Position numbers and translations under genes: made by a program. A DNA stretch of 64,000 bases, taken from positions 62,001 to 126,000 of the forward strand of contig KV918845.1 of the NCBI GenBank assembly GCA_002049455.2, written 5' to 3'. This document shows, in pieces, positions 30,650 to 40,839 of this stretch. Source of the stretch: Porphyra umbilicalis (taxonomy: Eukaryota > Rhodophyta > Bangiophyceae > Bangiales > Bangiaceae). How positions within the stretch are numbered: the stretch's first letter is position 1; each line of letters starts with the position of its first letter. A model generated the notes under the pieces. The model ran no database searches and had not been told where the DNA came from. It worked only from the letters and a program-made list of their open reading frames with translations.

Positions 30650-33200
30650 GGGCGCCGTCGCTACAGTCGGTGAGCCCTGCCCGCCGACTCCGCGCTATGC
30701 AACGACAGGTAGACTCTCAAGCCGCGAGCTCGTGCAGCCGGCGTGTTCCGCGGGCGACGGGCAGACGGCCTGCCATGGCTCTCCCACGCCAGCAGCCGGC
30801 AGGCCACTCGCAGGGATGTCGTCGACCCCGCCACCAGACGGTACCAGAACGAACGGGTGCTGCGTCGGCGGCGCGGAAGTCGTCGCCGTCGCGCTGGACG
30901 CATTCGCTCGCCCTGCAACGACCGCCGGCTGAGCGGAAGCGGCAGCGGCCCGTGCGGCCTGCTCCCACGCCTCCATCTCCGCCGCGGCAGCCGCCGCCCA
31001 CTCTGCAGTCAGCACCTGCATTCTTGCCGCGCCAAGGTACTTCGGCCGAGCACCGCTGGAAGACCCACCGCTTCGCCGCGAGCCGCCGCCCTTGAGTACT
31101 AGTCCACAGGAGTGAACAGTGAGAGAGAGAACAGAGTGGAAAACGGGGTGTAGGAGTTGACAAACAAAGCCGCGTCTGGCCAGCAAGTAGTCGAGGGCGG
31201 TGGCGAGTGGTTAGCGTCCCGCGTCGGGGCCGCGAGGTGGTGGTCGTCGTACGGCTGTGTCACTCGCTACCGTCGCTCTCTCTCGCCCTCAGTTGATAAA
31301 GGGTCCCGACACACCATCTCAAGCAGCTCACGTCGGCAGCGTGGCCACAGTCCTCGACCTGGTGCCCCACCGGGCGGTGGGTGGCCGTCGGGCTTACGCT
31401 CTGGGCTGCGTCGGGACAGGGCGGGAGTCAGACCAGACACCGAACAAAGGCGGGCAGCCTGTGCAGAGGGCGAGTGCGGGGTTTTCCAACGGAACCCTCA
31501 TGAACCGACACCGCGCGCCATGGCGCCAAAAACGGGCGGGAGTCAAAAAAGCGGGAGCGTGTCAGTCCCGTCGACATGGCGGTGCCGCGGCGCCGTCCCC
31601 AGACACTCATGCCAAAGCAGGCTCAGACATGGAAGCGCCTTCGACAAACGAACCGACCAGAGGCGCCAGGACGCAGCGGCTCGCTTGCTCGTCACCAGCG
31701 CATCCAGACACAGAGTACCCCCCCCGCGTTGCCCGCCATCACCTCCGACAACGGACCATCAATAGCGTGCGTTGCCACCCTTGCTCACGCCCCGCCACAA
31801 AGACGCCGAAGTCAGGCGCGGCTGCAGCTGGAGGTGGTGTGCTGGTTGACAGTCAAGCGACGCCCTGAGCTGCAGCGTCGATCCGCCACCCGTAGTTGGA
31901 TATCCACGTCGACTGAGCGCAATCAAACTGATCGATTGGCACTTATCTGCCTTTTTTGACGCTACCGCTATCATAAGAACCTTTGGTGGCATTTCTATTG
32001 GTCGACGGTTCTTGGCCAATTAGTTCGTTCGGGGCCCGTGGATCTAGGTACTTATACCAATCTATTTAACGGAGCCTTCGGGCAAGCAGCCCGGTACCTT
32101 GAGTTTAGAAGTGGTCCAAGCGTTGGCAACCGGCACGCGACCCCCGCACTCTGTGCAGGGGTCCTTCCCGTCGCTTCACCAGCGGCGGTCATCCCCCGAT
32201 GCCCTTCAGCGGTGCTGGCTGCATCGGTGACATCCGTTGTGCCCGCGAGAAGCTGCATGTGGGGCCCTCAACACGCTCCCTCATCTTCTTGGTGGGACAT
32301 CCGGGAGAAAGCCGCAATAGTGGACCATCGGCGCCGGCGGGCAGGCCTCGCCGTGGGATCTCGTGATGCGTCATGTGCCGAGACGCATGGTAAGGGCGGC
32401 GGGCTCCCTTGCACTCGAAGAGCCACCGGGAGGATGCCTGCCTCGCGTGCCGGTCGCCTGCAAGTCGGGAATTGAGGGGCGCTTGTGAGATAGCAGGGAC
32501 GGTGCGAGCAGCGGCAGCTGAGTGCTGAGTGGTGTCGCGCGGCGCCAAGCCTCGACTCGTGGACGGTGGTATGTCCGGGTGGGGGTCTTGCACGCTCTGT
32601 GGCCTCAGTCAGTGCCCTTGCGCAACCGAGAGCGAGGATATACCTTATGGGTGCTGCACGAGAGCTGGCAGCCAGGGGGTTCTGTGGCAGTGGACTGACT
32701 GCGCGGTGCGCTGACCTCTGCCCGCTCAATCTGGTGTGTGTGCTCTCTTTTTTGGCCCAATGTCCACTTGATCACAGCCCCATCCCGGTCTGATGCATGC
32801 TCCGTCGACGGGTGCCTCCGTCGCGACGGCGCGCTGTACCGCTGCGGCCCATCAATGCGCTTTGATGACGGCCAATTGACCGTGGCCGGCTCAGTGTGTA
32901 TCCGTGAGCCAGTGGCATCCTTGTGGATTTTGCTCGCCGTTGTTGTACGTTGAGAGGGGCGACTATCACGCCACGCGGTGACGATGTCTGCATGTTGGGC
33001 TGCTTGTTGCACGCCGGGTGCGTACGTATTCTTTGGATGCTCGTGTTGGCGAGCGGGACCATTGTATATTGGCAGAATGAGGGGTGGCCTCCGCACGCAC
33101 CGAGCGCCATCTCTGACCATTAGAGCTATTGTCACTGCCTCATCTCTTTGTCCTCTCTTGCATCACTGGTCTACCCGTTTCGACTCACAGACACGCTGCC
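30650..33200. promoter_or_regulatory. Divergent control region and possible 5' exons within the large element
   Basis: Lies between the companion ORF (-) and the transposase (+). The minus frame at 30700-31030 (MQVLTAEWAAAAAAEMEAWE) reads like a helical exon that could splice to the 854-aa ORF. 31880-32110 is the most A+T-rich part and is the likely shared promoter. 32110-33200 contains only short open frames. Confidence 0.35.
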
Positions 33201-36200
33201 ATGTCTGCGGCACCTGTTCATGGGGCGCAGCTGCGGTGCGTGATCTGCCGTCGTCCCGTCCGCGACTTTGCCGGTTTACGTCGGCACCAGAACGCGGCAC
33301 ACGGCCGCACGGCAGGCCTCGGCTTTCCGATTTCCGGTCACAAGCGCCGTCGCGCCAGCGACGACTCGTCGTCAAGCCTTGGTGGCCCACCTCCTGCGGG
33401 GGGAGGACCGTTCCTCGGTGGCGGTTCTCTACCAGCTGGTGTCGGCGACACAAGCGGCAGCAAGGACGCGACCGTGGACGGAGTGGATAGTAATCCCCCT
33501 CTGGTACCCGCTGAAGCGGTGTCTGATGGAGGCTCTCACTTTTCCACCGGGTCGGGGGCCGTCTCTGCAGATTTGAATGCACTCTACGAGATGGTCAGGA
33601 CGCAGGTTGACGACGAAGACCACGCGGGCGAGGGGGGTGCTTCCGCCGCCGTCCCCGCCACGCGCGAGTACAGCTACGGGGTCGCCTCGACGCACATCAG
33701 GGCGCTCTACGAGCACATGCAGGACGTCCAGCGCGCGACGCCACTGGCGGAGCCGCGACGCAAGAAGCCCCACACCGGCAAGTTCAACTCGTACCGCTTG
33801 CGCGCCTTGCAGAACTTTGTGCTCAACGTCGGCGGGGCGGGTCTCTCTCTGTCAGAGCAGGAGCGCCTGTTAGATTTTCTCGACGTTTGGGACAGGACGC
33901 GGCCGGATATTCCGGCAGATGACGGGCACCGCAAGACATTGCGCGACTCATTCAGCAATGCCAATGAGTTTCGCAACGCCATCGCCGAAGACCTCCACAT
34001 GGCCGTAAATGAGGCGGGGTGGAGGAAGGTTGAGCTGGTTGAGGACGGGGAGAAGTACGAGGCCTACTTTCGGTCTGTAATGGGCGTGGTCCGCAGCGTC
34101 GTGGCCAACGCAAAGGCGGCGGCTATGAAGTGGTGGAGCGGCGGATCGGCGCCGGCGCCACTAGACAACCGGCGCGAGACACCCATGGACGGGGAGGTCT
34201 ACAAGGTGATGGAGAAGACCGTCATCGACGAGCATGGACCCAACAGCGCCATCCTCGGCATTTACTTGTACAGTGGCAGTACCAGCTGTCGTGGTCTGGA
34301 GGTAAGTCACTGTGTTTCTGAGCCCTTGAATGAATTGTAGAGCCGCTCGCGTCAGTTTGGCATTCGTGGGCTCGCACGGGGGGCTGACGGACGTCGTCGC
34401 GCTTGAAAGGGGACTAATGGCATCGTGCTCCATCCTTACATTGCATGTATCTTTTACCGTTCGGCTGTACCCTGTATTCTCTGATAGCGCACAAGCTCTA
34501 TCCCGTCAGAATTCGGGTCCTCAACGTGGCTGGGAAGCCAGAATGGCTTGTGGTCGCGTACATACCAGTACGCGGACATGTCCGCACTTTGCAGGAGAAG
34601 GCGGCAGCTGAGCGTGGCAACAAACGGCGCTGTGGAGTGATGCAGCGGGTGCTGTACGCGGCCTTCCGCGAGTTCATTGCTTTCTCGCACTTGGGCTTCA
34701 AGGTCCGGCTGGACACGCGCGTCATCAGGGTCTTCACCCGCACTCTTTTGTACCTGTGCGACCGCCCTGAGGAGCGGGCGGTCCTGAGCCAGAAGGGAGG
34801 TCAGTGTGAACATCCCTGCAGCGTGTGTGATGTCAAACTCGCCGCTTCATGCCTGCCCGAGGCGAAGGAGTCGAAGGGCCGAGTCGTCGTCGACACACTC
34901 GACGACCAGATCGTGGGCATGGAGCACTTACGGCGTGCTCGGAAGAAGAAGAGAAGCCGAACGCTGGCTGCCGTGAGTAGCGCAAGCAACTATGCTCCTG
35001 TCTTTGGGGGTATGGCCGGCCTCGGCACCGAGCCACACCTTCTATACCACATGATTGGATTTGACATCCTACACGTACGTTGTGAGTCTACTATGACTTT
35101 ACGCCTGATGCGTGAATGAGGGTCTTGCCGTGGTGGTGTCCGTGTCGCAGCGGCGCATGTACTTTGAGATGCTCCAGGAGTGGGACTGACGTTTGCTCTT
35201 GTGGCTCATGCCAATGAGTGCTGCCTAACGAGTGTCATCAACCACCCGAACAGGTGCTTGACTTGGGAGTTACACGCATGCTTGTCCACCGCCTTGTAGC
35301 CATGTTTCCATGCATGTGCAGTGGTTGCGAACCCAATGCGGGTTCACATGCGGGCACGCGGCGCGTTTGCTTTTTTCGGTTGCTGTTCATGGGTCGCCGC
35401 TGCAAACCGTGCAAGACTGCTCCAGGGTACGTGGCGGGAAAGCACTCGTCGTGTGCCATCCTATGAACTTGGTCCCGTTGCACCGATTCTCTAGGCTCTT
35501 TCTCTTTTTGCAGCTCCCAGTATGCTAACGTGCGTGACATCCTTAGTTTTACCCCGTCGCCTTCCCTGCGCTGCTCCCATCCAACACTGCTTGGCTTCAT
35601 GATCCTTGGATCGGTGTGTGCACAAGTATGTGGTCTCGGCCAAAGAGAAACAGGCCACATTCACTGCGCGGCAGCAGCGCTTGGGCGTCTTCATTCTGCC
35701 CTTCCTTGTGGCGGGGTTGTTTTGCTGGTCTGCCGCGGCGTCAACGATGAGCGGGACGGACGCCTCGGAATTTGAGGCCGAGAAAGAGATGGGTACAGCA
35801 GCTGATGCGGCCGCGCCAGAGGAGAGGTCAATGGGTACGATGCCGACAGTGAAGCAGAGGCGAGCCGAGTCAAAAAGGGCTTTACTTTCGACTGGGCGGC
35901 GTACCGCGCAGTCTGGAAGGACACCCCGGTGCATGTGGCCGTGACGGACATGTTTGCCGAGTACGCCCAGCTCTACGCCTTGATTGAGCGACACACAACG
36001 CAGCGCGCGCCTGTGCCCATGACAATGGAGGAGGGCGTATCAATCGGCAACAAGGCGACAGAATTCGTGAACAAGTTTATGACGCCCATCCTTAGCAAGC
36101 TGGTAAGCACCAAGGTGCACAAGCTGCTGCGCCACGTCACGGACGCCATAAGGTGGCACGGTAGCCCCCAAAACGCAAACACAGCGTCCAACGAAAGCCA

Positions 36201-37200
36201 ACACAAGAACGACAAGCCCCACTCCGCGCGCACCAACAAGTCACCTGCCACATTCACGAGGCAGTTGGTGCGCCACGCGCAAGGCTCGCGGTCCGTGACA
36301 TGCAAGAACGAAAAGGCTGACGCCGAGTGCGTCACGGCCTTCAAGGAGCTCATGGAGGAGCGCGCGCGCGAAGCCGTCGGCGGCAGGACTGGTGGCGCGC
36401 CAGCTCCATCGACGTCCGCCGCCCGGGCGGCGGTTACCGGAACGGCACCAGCGGTGCCGCCGCGCGTCGATGACGGATGCGCTGATGTGCAGGGGGGACG
36501 CACGTGTCCCCCGACCGACGGATCGAGCGCTTCGGTCAGTGGGCCAAGGCAGCGGATGGGCCAGGATGGAGGACCAGGGGAGCACACGCCGCGAGGCTCT
36601 GGGTCGCCTGTCACCAACAGAACTCCTTACCACCGCGACAATGTACGCGTGGCGGACCTTTCTCGGAGGCCGGGGCTCACCAACGTGGCGGCCGTTCTGA
36701 AGATGAAGGACACGGACCAAATCCGTGTCACTCAGATCTTGGACTTCGAGGGTACCTTGCTGTGTGGGACAGAGGTGTCCCAGAGGTTGCGGGCGACCAT
36801 GGACGACCGTGGCTCGCCGTGGCTGGACCACGTGTCCTTCCACCCTCCTGGGCAGCCGGGCGTCCGCCGCGTGGGTCACGCGCGCGCAATCGTGCAGCGC
36901 AGCGATGGGGACCACGTACTCCTTTGCCTGATGCAGCCGAAGGAGATTGATAAGGACTGCCCTTTGCAGGCTCGCGGTTGTACGCGCCTCCAATGGCACA
37001 TTGCGGAGAAAGCTACCGAGATAACGGTGTGCTCGGTGCCTATCTCGTGCGTGAACCGGGTGATCCACGTCGTGCCGGATTTCGCCGCGCTTGCTGCAAG
37101 AGGCGGTTTGGACCGACCACCCGCTAGCTTGACGGCCGATATGGGCGAGCAGCTGGCAATGCGCTACTTCCTCAATGTGTTTTTTGCTTTGGACGATTGA
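33201..37200 (+). CDS. Tnp2/Plavaka-like transposase, multi-exon, with N-terminal C2H2 finger
   Basis: Exon 1 is 33201-34301, exon 2 34496-35074, exon 3 starts at 35254. Further exons lie around 35615-35750 and 35830-37200 (TGA at 37198-37200). Donors GTAAGT and GTACGT are canonical. Residues C13, C16, H29, H34 form a C2H2 finger. Exon 1 has the family FNSYRLRALQNFVLNVGGAG segment. LYPVRIRVLNVAGKPEWLVV and CEHPCSVCDV follow in exon 2. FDILHVLDLGVTRMLVHRL spans the exon 2-3 junction and matches the second catalytic Asp region. NESQHKNDKPHSAR lies near the third catalytic (Glu) region. At the first Asp position the text reads LYSGSTSCRG, with Gly where relatives have Asp, so activity is doubtful. 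The last about 250 residues are an unusual extension (RVTQILDFEGTLLCGTEVSQ and onward). Middle exon borders are approximate. Confidence 0.66.
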
Positions 37201-38192
37201 CTTGGTGCCCACGGTGTCGCTCTCTGTTGCTGGGTGTAGGTCACTCAACATGTTCTGGTGTGCGGGGGTAACAAAGAGACGATGACGGTTTATTATTTAC
37301 TTAGCGTCGCCACCGTGCGGCGTCACAGGTCCCGAGCGTCTTTCCCAGCGTCTCCATTATCCCGGTGGACCAGTTACGTAAAGGTAAGACAAGATATGAA
37401 CAGCACATCTGTTGGTCCCACCGCCATCACAACAGGCCGGCGTGCGGAACCCACCCGACTCGTCGACCCGCCTGAATCTGCTCGTGTACGACCCAGCTAC
37501 GAAGCGCCACCCGCAGGTTCTTCTTGTCCTCCAGCTCCTCGTAGAATAGCACCAGGTCCTGGGCCATGTCGTCTGGGTCCACCCACATCAACACACAGGG
37601 GCAGACGAGGTGATACTCCAGGGCCTCGCTGGAACGCTCCAGAAAGCAGAAATGGTTTGAAGTGATGGGATAGTGATGGTAGAAGAAGTCAACCAGCGCG
37701 TCAGTGACGACACACACAGGCACCCTGCAGCCAGGACACGTGCAGAACTTCATGACGTGGGGTGGGCAAGGGAGACGATAGTTAGGCGACAGGGACCTCG
37801 GGAGTGGGATGGTGGCGGTGGCGCGGGTCGGGGCGGATGATGGTGCTGTCGGTGGCGACCAGAGTACCCCGTCTCGGCCAATTCAACCGACGACGAGAGG
37901 TCCGACGATTTCACAGTAAGCCGAGACTCGGATCACAGAAACCACTGTACGCAGATTAAATCATGTACGTGGCCCAATGAAACTGCGCAAGACCCTAGCA
38001 TGGCCACGAGTGCGAAAGAGCCAAGCACAGGACAGCTGCGGTGGCCATGATCCGTCTATAGCGAAATCCTCAGCCACAGATGACCCTCGATGACTGCTCA
38101 CAACAGTGATCCGAACCCTCATCCAGAGCAATCCTCGATGATCCGAGGAGCCCCGATGAGGGTTCGATGGCTTTCGACCCAAAGCTGACGAT
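37201..38192. other. Right end of the large transposon
   Basis: Apart from the small Cys-rich ORF, this is non-coding. 37900-38192 carries the subterminal motifs (ATCCTCGATGATCC, CCCTCATCC) shared with the left end, then the terminal inverted repeat. Confidence 0.5.
37427..37753 (-). CDS. Small Cys-rich protein within the large transposon
   Basis: 108 residues from an ATG at 37753. It opens MKFCTCPGCRVPVCVVTDAL, a C-x-C-x2-C...C knuckle, and continues with aromatic/acidic sequence (WVDPDDMAQDLVLFYEELED). It is convergent with the transposase and lies about 225 bp beyond its stop, inside the element. It may be a third element gene or a captured fragment. No family is recognised. Confidence 0.4.
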   Translation of the reverse strand: MKFCTCPGCRVPVCVVTDALVDFFYHHYPITSNHFCFLERSSEALEYHLVCPCVLMWVDPDDMAQDLVLFYEELEDKKNLRVALRSWVVHEQIQAGRRVGWVPHAGLL

Positions 38193-39363
38193 GCCCGCCT
38201 GGCCGACCTCCCCGCGCGCCGCGCCCGCGGCGCGTGCGTCGTGGTCTGTGGCCCGCCGCGGGCGCCCCCCTCACCAGCGCGGTGCGCGCCAAACCGACGG
38301 CGCAACGCCGGCAACCGCTGCCCGCCGCCCACGCCCCCGCCGCCCGTCCACCCCCCCCCCGCCGCCGGCCGGGTGGCCGACGCGTCGGCCGCGCCGACGG
38401 CGGCAACGGCGGGGGCGCCGCCGCGTCGCCGCCGCGGACGCATCCGCACGCGGGCGGCGGGCGGGGGGGGGCTTTGCTCGCCCCCGCCGACGCCCCCACA
38501 GGCGGCCCCGCCCAGTGCAGGCGCGCGACGGCGTCGCCGACGGCGCGCATCCCCCCAGCCGTCAGACGCGCCACAACGCCCACCCCCCCCGCGCTGCCGC
38601 CCCCGCCGCCTGCGGCCGCGCCGCCAGCCCCGCGCGGGGGACACGGCCGCCGGGCGCCCCATCGCGTGGGGCCTCGCGCCCCCCCCCCCCGCAAACCCCC
38701 CCCCCCGCCCCCCCGCCCCCCGGCGCCACGCCGCCGCGGCGCCCCGCGCGCGGGGCGGGTGGGCGCGTCGCCGCGGCCGCCCTGACGCGCCCCCCCCCCC
38801 CCACGGGCGCGCCGCCGTCGACGGGGCAACACCACCACCCCCCCGCCGCGCACGGTCGGTAAAAAAAAAACGGGGGGTGCCCCACACGCAACCCCCCCCC
38901 CCCCCCCCCCTTGCCACCCGCCGGTCGACGCCCCCACCCCCCCCGCGCACCGCCGGTGCTGCCGCCGCCCGCCGCGCGGGCGGGGACAAGGACGGCACGG
39001 CGCGCACGGGCGCCGCCGGCCATGGCGCCACGCCGCCCCCCCCCCCCCCGCCCCCCGCGGTGCGGCCGTCGGCGCGCGGCGGCGGGGGCGGCCCCCACGC
39101 CCACGGTGGCGCGGGCGGCGGCGGTGGCGCCGCGGCGCAGCCCCCACCCCGCCCGACCCGTCGCCCCGTGCGGCGGCAGCGGTGGCGCGCCGCCGCCGCC
39201 GCGGCGGCGGCGACCGCGGTGCCAGTCGAGGGGCGAGCGCCCCCGCCCGCGCGCGCGTGCCCGCGCCGACCGCGGCGGCCGGCGGCCGCCGCCGCGCCCG
39301 TCGCGGCCGTGGCGGCCGCGCGTCGGCCGACGGGGGCACCCCCCCCCTCCCCCCGACCACTCC

Positions 39364-39394
<31 letters not shown>

Positions 39395-39582
39395 TGGTGG
39401 CGCGCCGCTCCGCGGCGCCCCCGCAGCGTCCGCGTCCGCGTCAGCGGCGGTGACGCGGCGGCGGCGGCGGCGCCCGCCGCGCGCGCGCGCGCCGCCGCCG
39501 CGCACCGGCGGGCGGCCGGTGAGCGGCGCGCCGCCGGGGGGGGGGGGGGGGGGCGCGCGCCCGCCGCGGCGGCACGCCGCGC
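38193..39582. other. G+C-saturated non-coding stretch
   Basis: C runs of 10-18 and CGCGCG-rich DNA. All frames are open because stop codons are rare at this composition. The peptides are Arg/Pro/Ala strings without any domain. No gene is supported. Confidence 0.4.
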
Positions 39583-40691
39583 CGTCACGCCCGTGCCGAT
39601 GCGTCTGCGGCCGCTGCGGGTCGGCACGCGCCGGCCGCCCCCCGCCGTGGCCCCCGCCGGCTTTTGACCGCCCGCAGGCGCCGCCGCCCCGCCCGTGGCA
39701 GCCGCGGCGGGCCGTCGAGGGCCGCCCGCCGGCGGCGGCGCGGCGGGGGCCACAACCCCCGCCCCCCCGCGGGCAACGGCAACGGCGCACGGGGGGGTGC
39801 CGCCAGTGGCCGCGGCGGTGCCACAGCGCCGGTCAAGCCGCGGCGGCGGGCGGCCGCCGCGTCCTGCCACCCGCCAGGGAGCGCCCGGTCGCCCCGCCGG
39901 CACCGCGCACGCGGGGATCGACGGGGCCGCACGCACGGGGCGCCGGCGCGCCGCCGCCGCGCGCGCGGCGGCCGCCGCCGCGGTGGCGCCGGCGCGTGGC
40001 GTGCCATCCAAGGGGGCGGGCGGGGGGGGGGGGGGGTCGACGCCAGCCGCGGGGAATCTCCGCACGCGGCCCGCGCGGGATCCATTGGGTGGACGGACGC
40101 GTCGGCGCGCGCCGCCGCCGTGGTGCCGTCCTGCGGGGCGCGCCGTCCTCCGATGCGCGCCGTCGTCCAGTGCGCGCCGTCCTCCAGTGCGCGCCGTCCT
40201 CCAGTGCGCGCCGTCCTCCGATGCGCGCCGTCCTGTGGGGCGCGCCGTCTTGTGGTGGCCGCCGTCCCGTCGCCGACGCGGCGGCCGTGGTGCGGCGGCC
40301 GCGTCAGTCGCGGCAGGGCGGCGGCGCGCCGGCGCCCCGTGCGTGCGGCCCCGTCGATCCCCGCGGGCGCGGTGCCGGCGGGGCGACCGGGCGCTCCCTG
40401 GCGGGTGGCAGGACGCGGCGGCCGCCCGCCGCCGCGGCTTGACCGGCGCTGTGGCACCGCCGCGGCCACTGGCGGCACCCCCCCGTGCGCCGTTGCCGTT
40501 GCCCGCGGGGGGGCGGGGGTTGTGGCCCCCGCCGCGCCGCCGCCGGCGGGCGGCCCTCGACGGCCCGCCGCGGCTGCCACGGGCGGGGCGGCGGCGCCTG
40601 CGGGCGGTCAAAAGCCGGCGGGGGACACGGCGGGGGGTGGCCGGCGCGTGCCGACCCGCAGCGGCCGCAAACGCATCGGCACGGGCGTTAC
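39583..40691. repeat. 1.1-kb inverted repeat with about 380-bp arms
   Basis: 39583-39962 and 40312-40691 are near-identical in opposite orientation. Both encode the same odd peptide (for example ARGSRGGPSRAARRRRRGGG) on opposite strands, and both contain the CACGCCCGTGCCGATGCG end. The arms differ at only a few positions. The 350-bp spacer carries a short tandem array. Ends beginning GT(C/A)ACGCCCGTGCC and the foldback form suggest a Foldback/MITE-like element. No clear target duplication is seen. It lies just upstream of the Hint gene. Confidence 0.85.
40138..40262. repeat. Short tandem array in the spacer of the inverted repeat
   Basis: About seven imperfect 17-18 bp units of GTGCGCGCCGTCCTCCA type (with CGATGCGCGCC variants), located in the loop of the inverted repeat. 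Confidence 0.85.
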
Positions 40692-40839
40692 GGTGCCGCC
40701 CCGCGCCGACGAGGCCGCCGTGGGGCGACGCGGGGCAAACGGCGGGCACCCCCCAGTGGCGCCCATACGCCCCCGCCGGACGGCACGCTCGCTCCCCGCC
40801 AGCCCCCCGCGCTGCCCGCGTCGTCGACCCGAGGGCTCC

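Larger units (their letters stand above)
25045..38192. mobile_element. 13-kb Tnp2/Plavaka-type (CMC) DNA transposon with its own companion genes
   Basis: Bounded by inverted ends ATCGTCAGCTTTG (left at 25045; right end at 38192, preceded there by GTCGAA-like sequence). A 3-bp GCC duplication flanks it (25042-25044 and 38193-38195). Both ends carry clusters of TCGATGA and CCTCATCCG motifs, like the subterminal binding sites of CACTA elements. Inside are a multi-exon transposase (33201-37200, +), an 854-aa companion ORF (28085-30649, -) and a small Cys protein (37427-37753, -). A separate TA-flanked element (25393-27841) is nested near the left end. Family CMC transposons make 3-bp duplications, which agrees, but the short terminal match leaves the exact ends somewhat uncertain. 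Confidence 0.6.

Noticed and set aside
32038-33200. Possible extra genes between the companion ORF and transposase
   Set aside because: Frames under about 180 codons on both strands with no domain; more likely promoter and leader.
40138-40262. Short regular repeats resembling a CRISPR array
   Set aside because: Units of 17-18 bp are directly adjacent without unique spacers, and the DNA is eukaryotic.
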